A stretch of 64,000 nt of DNA from Labia minor (lineage: Eukaryota > Arthropoda > Insecta > Dermaptera > Spongiphoridae), in contig OY720344.1 of assembly GCA_963082975.1 (NCBI GenBank), forward strand, positions 27,129,172 through 27,193,171. Reading direction: 5' to 3'. Positions 44,144 to 53,643 of the stretch are shown piece after piece. Both the position numbers and the translations under genes were made by a program. Under the pieces are notes generated by a model, which was not told where the DNA came from, did not search any database, and saw nothing but the letters and a program-made list of their open reading frames with translations. Every line of letters begins with the position of its first letter. The stretch's first letter is position 1.

Positions 44144-44451
44144 CAGCGAATCTCAACCTTTTTTTACCGCGGCACACTTTTAACGGTTTAAAAATTTGGC
44201 GACACACAAAGAAAAAGATAAGTGTAAAAGTTTTTTTACATATTTACCATATTGACAACATTGAAAAAAAAAGTTGGAAATGTTTAAGAGCCTGATCGCA
44301 CATAAACATTTTACCTTTTTTTTACATAGTACATATAAAATAAATAAGTACTTTTTCTTAATTTCAACTTTACCTTTGTAAAATTTGGTGGCACATTTTG
44401 AAAATCTCGCGGCACACAAAAGTGCCGCGGCATAATGGTTGAGAATCACTG
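44144..44451. mobile_element. hAT MITE (308 bp) with 8-bp TSD
   Basis: Left CAGCGAATCTCAACC; right end inverted CAGTGATTCTCAACC, both followed by GCGGCAC blocks. GTATATAC flanks both sides (44136-44143, 44452-44459). The 114-codon minus frame over it is not a gene. Confidence 0.85.
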
Positions 44452-44459
44452 GTATATAC

Positions 44460-45184
44460 ATTAAAATAAAATATAATAAAAAACTAAATAACGTTATTAG
44501 TTTTAACAAAAATAATAACAACATTGTTATTCAAATATTTAATTAAATTTATTATAAAAAAATACAATTCAAAGTTAATAAAATTTTTAACTTAAGTACA
44601 AATTCACAATATTCTTAAGACTAATAAAATATTTTTTTTATTATGTGATAGAATTTAATTAATTAATTGAATTAAGTCGTAATAATTCTTTTAAAATGGC
44701 GGACATAAAGTTAAAGCTAAAATAAACTCACTATCCCTAGGATTATCTCGAGAGATTAGGGGGATTTTTTTTAAATGATGTACTAAGTGAGGGAAAGCAC
44801 TATAAAAGATTCCTATTTAATAGTTTGTTTAAAAATAAACGTAATCTTTAAAACTAAATATTTATAATCAGTTAGATTTAAACAAATTAATTAATTTTTC
44901 ACAGATAAAATATAAATATAAAATAAATAAATATAAATTTTAATATATAATATCCATGCTACAAGAATGACAGATAGATGATTAATTCAGATATCTTTGA
45001 AATTATATGTGTGTTATAATTTGTAGTGATCACAAACGGATAGTTTGCGAAATAAGTAATCTTTAGTGAAGTAACTTGTTATTTTTGAAATCAATGAAAT
45101 TTCATGAATTAGGCTAAGAATAGATTCCCCTGTATTCCCCAGATTTTTTTCCAGCGACAATTTTCTGTTTGCAGTTTTCAAGAG
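44460..45184. other. AT-rich DNA, no gene seen
   Basis: No frame, RNA or repeat recognised. Confidence 0.55.
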
Positions 45185-45613
45185 AAAATTGATCTATTTA
45201 CTTAATGCATCAGTGGGATGAATTGATCAACTTTTGGTGCAAATCCGGAAACCGGAAGTGGTAGTATTAGAAGGGAAGAGTTATTTTCACACCAAATTTC
45301 ACATGAGGAGATTTTTTACATATCACCACGAATTGTATTGGTTTTATCCTCGAGAAAAATCATCTTTATTAGTTTTTTCTTGATTTAAAATTATATGACG
45401 TCATCCAGCCATTCATGACGTCACAGCCTGGTCTTGCATATATATTATAAATAAAATAAAATTAAAAATGTTTATATTTATTATTTATGTATCCATATCT
45501 GTTTTTTACTACATTAATAGATATATTAAAATTATTTGAAATTGTTTCTGTAGCTGCTAATTAATTTACTTCAAACCGTCGGTCGGTTCGGACCTGGCCA
45601 CAGGTCAACTTAT
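45185..45613 (-). repeat. Dispersed repeat A, copy 4 (right part missing)
   Basis: Minus strand starts at 45613 with GTTGACCTGTGGCCAGGTCC and CCGACCGACGGTTTGAAG, has both TGACGTCA palindromes (45398-45423 region) and stops after ATTGATCAACTTTTGGTGC equivalents. The GACAGAC tract and right TIR are absent. Confidence 0.65.
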
Positions 45614-47613
45614 TTTAAGTCTAAAGACAAAATGTATCTAAAAAATGGTATCGTAAAGTTGATGACCTGTTATATATGATACTTAAAAAATAACATACAG
45701 AAAAACACTTTTGTTATATATTATTAATATAATCAGAAGTAATTATTTTATTTAAGACCCCTAAATATAAAATTGGATTGTTTTATATTCAAAATAATGA
45801 AATTAATTATCATATAAATTGAAAATGGGTGTCATCAAGAAATTCAATTAATAATATACATATACTTATATATAATATCAACATTTTTTTATTTTTGTGA
45901 TGATTTTTATATTTATTTTATTAAATAACCTTTTAAACAAATGTCATTAAATATTTATTAACTCTCTTTTCATCTTTCAGAATTCCATTAATTGGAATTT
46001 TTAAAAATTAAAGTAAAATTCTTGGAATGTGTCAAAAATAAAAGAAACCATTTTATTAATAACGCTTTTACTATTTAATACATAATTTAATTTGTTTTAT
46101 AATAAATAAAAAATTTAACAAATTGGATTTTGAATCATATAAACTTCTCCCTCCAAAACAAAATTAATATTTAATTAAACAATTAATAAATAAGCATATC
46201 ATTTTTCTACTTTGAAGATTATACTTTTTATATTATTAATATAAATTACCAATATCATAAAATGTATGAATGTATTTTAGTTTTTTTTGTTGCAAGATGA
46301 AGAAAATTATTTTTAAAAATCCATTAATCTTCTTATTATTTATTAGTTTATATCTTTATTTGGTTTACCTTCCAAATAAAATTATCAATTCGTGTATATA
46401 AACACGAGAGAGCAATCACAAAGAGAGCACGATTCTTAATCTCTCAAAAATTGCCTGGTAAATCTTGTTTTATTTATGAGATCATTGATGCCTCTCTGTT
46501 GTTGGCGACCAATCTTTTGCCACCTCCACCTTTGTTAAGTCAACGATATGTTTTTAATTCTTCGAGTTCCATCATCTCTTAAAATACCAATTCCAAATCA
46601 GTAACATTTGAGTACTAATAGTATTTGAACAAAATCCTGCGCTTGCGGACCAAGGCCCAACCGAATGTTTTCAACTTTTAAGTTCGTTCTCAAATAAAGA
46701 GTGTTTTATAAATGTTTTTAAATTATAATTTTATTAGCATACACTGCTGGATATTACCTTTTTCTAATTCATTAATTCCAATTTTAATGCAATTTTCTCT
46801 ATTAAAGGGCCTTTCTTAAGTAATGTCTGCCTGAGAGCATGAATCAGGAGTAAACGGGCTTGTTTTTGCATTTCTTTATTATGATTTACATTAAGAAAAA
46901 ATAAGGTATATAATAACTTACATCAATATATTCATATGGCTTCCAACAAACTAATTAATCGAAGCGTCTTCTATTCTTGTTGTTTCCAACAGAACATAAT
47001 TATTTAGATTTACGCCAAGACAACCAATAGTTTTAAAATGGAATTACGGGCCTTTGCCTCGTGCGGATCTTTGCTCAACCTTACGCTATATACTTACATT
47101 TAATATTTTTCATTAGTATAATTGTTATTCTTTAAAATGGTGAATGAGAGAATAATGCAACGGCCCAAACCAACAATATTACTATATTCTTAAAGAAATA
47201 GAATAGTAAAAAAATGAAATACAATTCATCCTATATCCCATAAGAGAGGATTCATGGTAAAGCTCTGGCATTCTGAGAACACATCTCTGTCTGCTGAAAA
47301 TGTTCATGTATGAAGAAATTTGCTGGGAAAATGTTTTCTTTGTCTGGATTTACATATATTTTATTTATGAATAAAGTTTTTCTTGTTTGAAGATCAAAAA
47401 TAAACATAACAGTAAATATAGATACTCTTTGACAGACAATAACTTGTATTGAGAATCTAAACAAGCAATCTCACTAATGATTTCAAAACAATTGTAAAAT
47501 ACATTTGTCTTATTAAACTCATTCAAATTAAATATACTTACATTTATAGCTGATAAAATAGACACAATAAATAATTGAATAAAAATTTCATTATTTTATT
47601 TATATTTATGATA

Positions 47614-47644
<31 letters not shown>

Positions 47645-49763
47645 TCTTCTGTAATACAAAATTAAACACTCCAAATAATGTAAGGCAAAACAATACAAAT
47701 ATATTAAACAATGCAAACCCCTTCACTAAGTAAATACAAAGAAATGATTGATGTATAATTAAGATACTATTTTATTATTAATCTCATTTAAAATAAAAGA
47801 ATAACTTTGTTTATTCTATAATTATAAATTTATTTTATTGTATTATATTAGAGTTTAGTATATGTAATATAACCAGTGTATTGGGTTTATAGAAATAATA
47901 TTTAGATATTCAAAGGAACATATCCACAGATTAAATGTAGTTGACCTCCTGATATATTATGATTTGGAAAAAAAAAATAAAAGAGAAGGAGAAAGGAGGA
48001 AAGAGAAAGTTTGAAATGAGAATCCTCAAAGTAATACCAATTACGGAAGATTTACTTCCAGTCCTGGCTAAGATCAAAGCTGGACAGAGGACAGATAGAG
48101 AAAGAGAGAAAGAAACAAGTAGAGAGCATTTTAGATAAGGGAAATTTAATTATCCTCAAATACAAGGACGTTCCTTGAAGGTGTGCAGTGAGGCAGAAAC
48201 AAATGGATGAAGTCGTATATGTTCTAACGGAACTTCACCAAGATTGAATTTAATATTCAATTAATTATTTAGTTTGCAAAGAATTTCTTATATTTCAATT
48301 GTCATAAATTGTTGAGTTAATATATATATATATATACATATTTGAAGCCTATATTAGAAATGTATTTATATACAACTCTTAAAAACTTCAATTTGGAATT
48401 TTGGGGTAACCAACATTTTTCTGTATCATTGTCAATAAAACCCTTGACAGTTTGTCATATGATAGGAGTAAATATAAGTTTATGAACAATCTTACTGCCA
48501 AAATATATCTCTCCAATGAAAGATTGTTATACAGGGTATGGAAACTTAACGCGCTGTTAAAGAGTTACTATTCTATCCAATAATATTTAAAACAACTTGA
48601 AAATAAAATTTCTAAGGTTGTATTTAAAAGAAATAAATCAATAACTATAACCAATTCTGTTTTCTTAACTCTAAATCAGCAAGTTAAGTAGTTCCATGTC
48701 GTTCACACATTAAGCTCAAATGTTTCAATTCGAACCTACTGAAATCAGTTTCTTTTAATATTCAAATACTTAGAAATGGTTTTATTTTCTTTGACTGAAT
48801 GTAATTTAATGTCTCATATTCCAACAAAATATAAATCTTTTTATCACTTTAATAGATCTAAGTTTTTATTATAGATTTTATCCATATTTGGATATTGATA
48901 TTCTATAATAAATGGAAAAACTGACATATTAGTTATAATAATTATAATATATTTATTATTTTACTTAAGAATTAGTCATGGATAAATTTTTATTTTTATT
49001 AAATTGAATTAAATAAAATTAACTATTTTTTTTTAAAATTTAATTTAAGTCGGTACTTTACTTTAAAAATAAACTGATTTTTATTTTAAAGAATTATATT
49101 TAACTCTAAACCATTTTTTGCGAAAGTGATATTATTAGAGAGATGATATATATTATTGTAATGGCTAGATTGTTATATTATGAAAGAGAGGAGGGAAATC
49201 AATGGGATAAAATGGGAATCTGAATAAATCAATTTAGAGTTTAAAGAAAGGATGTAAAATTCTGCATGACAAAATGAAAACAGGACTTTGTTAGAGCAGG
49301 GGACTATATTGTGCAATAATTTATAATTCTAATATATATAAATAAATATATACTTAATTAAAACATATAACATAGTTGCTATTAATTAAAAAGACAAAGT
49401 TAGGTTTCAGAAACTTGTATTAACTGTAAATAGTAATTTACTATTTAATTAATTAATTTCTTATTAGATAGAGAAGAAACTTTGTAAACAACAAATTTAA
49501 CAACATTTCAATAAATATATTCCTTTACACAAAAGAAATAAATTAAATTTGGTTTGTATTCTTTTTTATATTTAAAAAAATTGAATTAACATAATTGCTA
49601 ATTTAAATAATCTATTTGAAATGTATATTCAGTTCCTTTTCCTCTTTTTATAACAATTTAAATTATTTCTAATATAATAAATTGGAAATATTTTCATAAT
49701 ATACATATAATAATGTATTTCATTGGCAAATAATATAAAATATGTACATAAAATTTATATATA
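45614..49763. other. AT-rich DNA, no gene seen
   Basis: Over 4 kb of AT-rich sequence. (ATT)n at about 47613-47642; purine-rich GAGAAAG stretches at 47970-48130. Frames of 60-70 codons (47252-47565 minus) have no domain and poor composition for coding. It may hold introns or intergenic DNA of a host gene outside the window. Confidence 0.5.
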
Positions 49764-50284
49764 TATAGGATCTGAAAAAATGAAATTTATTTTATTTTAT
49801 TATTTTCCCATGAAGATGTTCTCGGAGCGACTGAGCAAATTCATGTTGCGCCGGGACATATATTTAAAACCTCGCTACCCCCTCTTAGAAGCTTACGATT
49901 GGCTATAATAAGCTGGCCATCTATTGGCTATTCGTTCAGCGCCTAGCACGCTATTGGTTGTCGAGAGTCCCCACCATCCCGCTTAGATGTCGCCAGCCGG
50001 GTATAAAAAGCCGTGAAGCAGGCTAGCTTGCCAGTAGCAGTCAGTAGCAGTTGTGATTCAAGACGTTAAGAAGAACATATACGAAGAACGAAGAACGAAG
50101 AACCGAAGATTTCCAAGACGTTTATTTTTATCTGTGTATATATTTTTTGCTAATATTTCTAAACAAAAACCATATATTTTTTGCTACACTTTTCAATAAA
50201 AACGATATTATTTTTTCTACCTTTTTCTTCAAAAACGATATTTTTTAATACATCTGCTTCACTATCGAAGCCACCAACCCTACA
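49764..50284 (+). repeat. Left LTR of element 2
   Basis: Starts TATAGGATCTG (the left copy lacks the TGAGT seen before it at the right LTR) and ends CCAACCCTACA. U3 holds a TATA box (50002), R an initiator-like CAGT near 50032, and AATAAA sits at 50195-50200. The middle has a GAAGAACGAAGAACGAAGAA tandem. Confidence 0.9.
50002..50035 (+). promoter_or_regulatory. LTR core promoter: TATA box and initiator
   Basis: TATAAAAAG at 50002-50010 and CAGT at 50032-50035, about 31 bases downstream, give the arthropod TATA/initiator spacing; a second TCAGT lies at 50041. Expected transcription start is about 50033. Confidence 0.55.
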
Positions 50285-50304
50285 ATTTGAGGGCTCAGTC
50301 CGAG
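50285..50304 (+). promoter_or_regulatory. Putative primer binding site of element 2 (tRNA-Pro-like)
   Basis: Directly after the left LTR comes TTTGAGGGCTCAGTCCGAGA, which resembles the complement of the 3' end of tRNA-Pro with one inserted base and a few changes. A degraded or unusual primer site; the identification is tentative. Confidence 0.4.
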
Positions 50305-50547
50305 ATTGAAGAATTATTACCCCTAATAACCACGAAGAAACAAGAGCCAAACGAGGAAATGTCCAGTCTTCAAGATACAAGACGCAAGATTCAAGTTTCA
50401 AGATTTTTCTAAATCTTTCTCCTTTTTCTCCTTATCCCCTCAGTGAATTGGAAACGACCCACGTTAATCAATTCATTGGGCACCGAAGGACCATCACGCT
50501 GTCAAATCCTATTTTCATTTAATATTTCCATACATACGCCTTTCATA

Positions 50548-52341
50548 ATGACTTCCTTTGAAACTATCCCATTCGTTCAACGTCAGCTAGCTTTGTCTGA
50601 ATTCAAGATTATAAAAAGTTTGCACAAAATTCTTTACGACGAAGAAGCCGATCGAAAAAGCCGTAGCAAAGTAAAACGATTTGCTGGATTTGATTTCGAA
50701 AGAGAGTCAGAAGAATTCAAGAATCGACTTGAAACGATGAACTCTTTAAACACAGCCACTTTAATTAAAATTGGAAACATTTTAAATATAGCTGAAAATT
50801 CTAAAGACGACATAATAAACGCTATTACAGATGTTTTATTCAATTTGGCTGAATTTGGAAGATCATTAAATGAATCGGAAGCAGAAGAAGATGAAGAAGA
50901 AGAAGAAGAAGCAACTGAAGAAGTACGCCAAGTTCCATATTCATTAAGATTTCCCTCTGCTGTCAACATAAGAGATATCGAGGACTTGGTAAAGAAATTT
51001 GATGGTGCTAAAACATATTCAGTTAACCGCTGGATACAAGATATAGAAGACGAAGCAGACATCCATTTATTAGACGAAAGACAAACGATGATACTCGCAA
51101 GAAGATGTCTCACAGGACTTGCAAAATTGTATTTCGAAAATACAAAAGGTGTCAAGACATGGAGAGATATGAAAACAAGCCTGAAAAAACAATTTTCCCC
51201 AAAGATCGACGAAATTGAGATTCATCGAGAATTGGGAAACAGAAAAATGAAAAGAGGCGAAGATGCAACTGAATATTTTATTCATATGCAAAAGATTGCG
51301 AATCAAGGGGATATAAAGCCGAAATTACTAATTGAATATATAATCAATGGAATCGAAGATCCTCATAGCAAAATGTTTCTAGTTGGAACAAAAACATTGA
51401 CAGATCTTCAACAAAAACTAAACATGTTGGGCGACTTTATAAAAGAAGCATCAATAAGAAGAAACCCTGTTGAAAGAAAAGATACTAATCAGAAGCATAC
51501 TGTCAAAGAAAAGAAAAAAGAAATCACAAGATGTTTCAACTGTGGAGACGCTTCACATTTTTCTAACGAGTGTCCATCTAAGAACAGGGGCGTCAAATGT
51601 TTTAAATGTAATAATTTTGGACATAAATCATTTGATTGCCCCACTAAGAAAAAAGAAATATATAAAATGGAAACAAAACCGTCAACTAGAAATCACAAGA
51701 TCGTATCAATCCAAAATAAGGAAATAAATGCCCTTATCGACACGGGTAGCAGTTTGACATTCTTATCAAAAAATATTCATAATGAAATCAACTCGCCTCA
51801 ATTATCCAAATCTGACGTGACTTTAACTGGCCTAGGAAAAACGACAACCAATTCGTTGGGTTATTTCCAAACAAAAATAACAATCGACGGAGATGAATTT
51901 CCAACAAAAGTATACGTCGTTAACAATAACGCCATGAACGAAGATGTAATCATAGGCGACGATGTGCTTAAGCAAGCCACTCTTACAATCTCCCAAGAAT
52001 ATATCAAGTTGAAGAAAATTAATGATTTAGAAGAATACGCCATCATGTACATCAAAGCAGAAGACTCTGATAAAAAAGATGATAAAAAATCTGAATCAGT
52101 TTCAGCTGACGACAATGATAAAGAAGATGAAAAAACCGAATCAAAAAAAGAAAATGAAATTAAATCTGATGAAACATCTCCAGGAGTAACAAAAGAAGAA
52201 GAGAAAAAAGACGAAAGCACCTCGATGGAAACGGATGAAGTGAAAAAATCTAAAGAAGTGACAAAAGAAGAAAAACAGAATTCGAAACTAAGTCAAAAGA
52301 AGAGAAAACAGAGAAAATTGATACGAAAGAAGCCAAAGTAA
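50548..52341 (+). CDS. Gag-protease with DEK-like N-terminal domain (LTR element 2)
   Basis: First ATG at 50548 (MTSFETIPF); the frame is open upstream but has no earlier ATG. 597 aa. Residues about 22-100 resemble the DEK chromatin protein core: SLHKILY, RFAGFDFE and TLIKIGNILNI followed by a SAP-like helix, then an acidic run (109-121). Residues about 127-310 look like a Gypsy capsid: NRWIQDIEDEA, ARRCLTGLAKLYF, WRDMKTSLKKQF. CCHC zinc knuckles lie at 329-342 (CFNCGDASHFSNEC) and 351-364 (CFKCNNFGHKSFDC). An aspartic protease follows with LIDTGSS (396-402) and VIIGDDVL (467-474). The end is Lys/Asp-rich and breaks at 52341, with the tail continuing in the -1 frame. Gag would package RNA and form particles; a DEK-like part could tether to chromatin (inference). 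Confidence 0.8.
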   Translation: MTSFETIPFVQRQLALSEFKIIKSLHKILYDEEADRKSRSKVKRFAGFDFERESEEFKNRLETMNSLNTATLIKIGNILNIAENSKDDIINAITDVLFNLAEFGRSLNESEAEEDEEEEEEATEEVRQVPYSLRFPSAVNIRDIEDLVKKFDGAKTYSVNRWIQDIEDEADIHLLDERQTMILARRCLTGLAKLYFENTKGVKTWRDMKTSLKKQFSPKIDEIEIHRELGNRKMKRGEDATEYFIHMQKIANQGDIKPKLLIEYIINGIEDPHSKMFLVGTKTLTDLQQKLNMLGDFIKEASIRRNPVERKDTNQKHTVKEKKKEITRCFNCGDASHFSNECPSKNRGVKCFKCNNFGHKSFDCPTKKKEIYKMETKPSTRNHKIVSIQNKEINALIDTGSSLTFLSKNIHNEINSPQLSKSDVTLTGLGKTTTNSLGYFQTKITIDGDEFPTKVYVVNNNAMNEDVIIGDDVLKQATLTISQEYIKLKKINDLEEYAIMYIKAEDSDKKDDKKSESVSADDNDKEDEKTESKKENEIKSDETSPGVTKEEEKKDESTSMETDEVKKSKEVTKEEKQNSKLSQKKRKQRKLIRKKPK

Positions 52342-53087
52342 ATGAATCCACAGAAAAAAAAGATGAAACACCAAAAGAAAAAGAAACAACTAAAGAGGAA
52401 AAAGATGTGAAAAAGGCAGAAGAAACCAAACCAGAAGCTAAAGAAGAAAAAGAAAAAGAGGTCTCTTCTGAAGAGAAGAAGAAAGAAGAGAGTGAAAATG
52501 AAAAGATGGAGGTAGAAAAAGAAGAAGAAACTGATAAAAAAGAATCTGATGAAAAAGTGGAAGTCAAAGAAGAAAAGAATGAAGATGAAGATGAAGAATC
52601 TCCAAAGACTGATAATGAAAAAAAGACTCAAAGTAAAGTTAATGAAGAGGATAAATCAAATGAAGGTGAATCAATGGAAGTTGATAAGGATGAAAGCACT
52701 TCAGAAGATCAAAATAAAACAATTCGTGGAGAAGATTTTGATCCCAATGATAAAATTTTTGATCTTGATAAAACACAAACTACAAGTAAAGTTGGAACTG
52801 AAGATAGTATATTAAATAAAGAAAAGGAAGACTTTAATTTTTATGAGGTTAGTGAATTAAAAGAAATAATGAATGTAAATTTAGATTTAGAAACAGACAT
52901 AAATAATTTATCCGAATCACAAGATATGGATGATAAGAAAAGTATATTTGATGTGCAATCTAATAAACTATTTTATCCTGCTCATTGTGTGAAGAAAGAA
53001 ATTGATAAATATGGAAAAAGGAAGAAGGTGAAGTGGAGAGACAAGATAGAATGTTGTGAAGGTGCCGATGACAACTACGAGAATTGA
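52254..53087 (+). CDS. Lys/Glu-rich tail in the -1 frame (LTR element 2)
   Basis: After a TAA at 52251 this frame is open to TGA at 53085-53087 and overlaps the end of the Gag frame by 88 nt. The Gag tail and this frame share the same Lys/Glu/Ser-rich style, so they look like one protein split by a -1 shift near the A-run at 52271-52275. No ATG opens the frame until about 52506, so it is not an ordinary independent gene. The last 110 residues become less simple (DFDPNDKIFDLDKTQ, KSIFDVQSNKLFYPAHCVKK, KKVKWRDKIECC) and may fold. No RT motif. Unknown function. Confidence 0.55.
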   Translation, partial: RSDKRRKTEFETKSKEEKTEKIDTKEAKVNESTEKKDETPKEKETTKEEKDVKKAEETKPEAKEEKEKEVSSEEKKKEESENEKMEVEKEEETDKKESDEKVEVKEEKNEDEDEESPKTDNEKKTQSKVNEEDKSNEGESMEVDKDESTSEDQNKTIRGEDFDPNDKIFDLDKTQTTSKVGTEDSILNKEKEDFNFYEVSELKEIMNVNLDLETDINNLSESQDMDDKKSIFDVQSNKLFYPAHCVKKEIDKYGKRKKVKWRDKIECCEGADDNYEN

Positions 53088-53117
53088 CATTCGGGTCGAA
53101 TGTCACCAAAGAGGGGG
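53086..53117 (+). promoter_or_regulatory. Stem-loop and polypurine tract before right LTR
   Basis: A perfect 7-bp stem GACATTC / GAATGTC with a GGGTC loop (53086-53104) overlaps the stop codon, followed by AAAGAGGGGG (53108-53117), the expected plus-strand primer tract. Confidence 0.65.
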
Positions 53118-53122
53118 TGAGT

Positions 53123-53643
53123 TATAGGATCTGAAAAAATGAAATTTATTTTATTTTATTATTTTCCCATGAAGATGTTCTCGGAGCGACTGAGCAAATT
53201 CATGTTGCGCCGGGACATATATTTAAAACCTCGCTACCCCCTCTTAGAAGCTTACGATTGGCTATAATAAGCTGGCCATCTATTGGCTATTCGTTCAGCG
53301 CCTAGCACGCTATTGGTTGTCGAGAGTCCCCACCATCCCGCTTAGATGTCGCCAGCCGGGTATAAAAAGCCGTGAAGCAGGCTAGCTTGCCAGTAGCAGT
53401 CAGTAGCAGTTGTGATTCAAGACGTTAAGAAGAACATATACGAAGAACGAAGAACGAAGAACCGAAGATTTCCAAGACGTTTATTTTTATCTGTGTATAT
53501 ATTTTTTGCTAATATTTCTAAACAAAAACCATATATTTTTTGCTACACTTTTCAATAAAAACGATATTATTTTTTCTACCTTTTTCTTCAAAAACGATAT
53601 TTTTTAATACATCTGCTTCACTATCGAAGCCACCAACCCTACA
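53123..53643 (+). repeat. Right LTR of element 2
   Basis: Matches 49764-50284 with no difference seen. TG at 53118-53119 could be the true LTR start, in which case the left LTR has lost its first five bases; AATAAA at 53554-53559. Confidence 0.9.

Larger units (their letters stand above)
49764..53643 (+). mobile_element. LTR element 2: non-autonomous Gypsy-type element encoding a DEK-like Gag and protease
   Basis: Two 521-bp LTRs (49764-50284, 53123-53643) at a constant offset of 3359 with no difference seen. The interior is 2.84 kb: a tRNA-Pro-like primer region, a Gag-protease frame (50548-52341), a Lys/Glu-rich tail in the -1 frame (to 53087), a stem-loop and a polypurine tract. No RT, RNase H or integrase is encoded. 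The flanks are (TA)n and ATAT is present directly outside both ends, compatible with a 4-bp ATAT target duplication, but the low complexity prevents proof. It would need pol functions from another element. Identical LTRs suggest very recent insertion. Confidence 0.85.

Noticed and set aside
44180..44524. 114-codon minus-strand frame
   Set aside because: Covers the hAT MITE at 44144-44451 and AT-rich flank; hydrophobic composition comes from T-rich DNA.
50400..50443. Strong pyrimidine tract and CAG resembling a 3' splice site before the Gag frame
   Set aside because: No convincing GT donor with consensus was found in the leader; may be real but cannot be supported.
52293..52631. Phe/Ser-rich minus frames in LTR element 2
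   Set aside because: Antisense shadow of the purine-rich tail.
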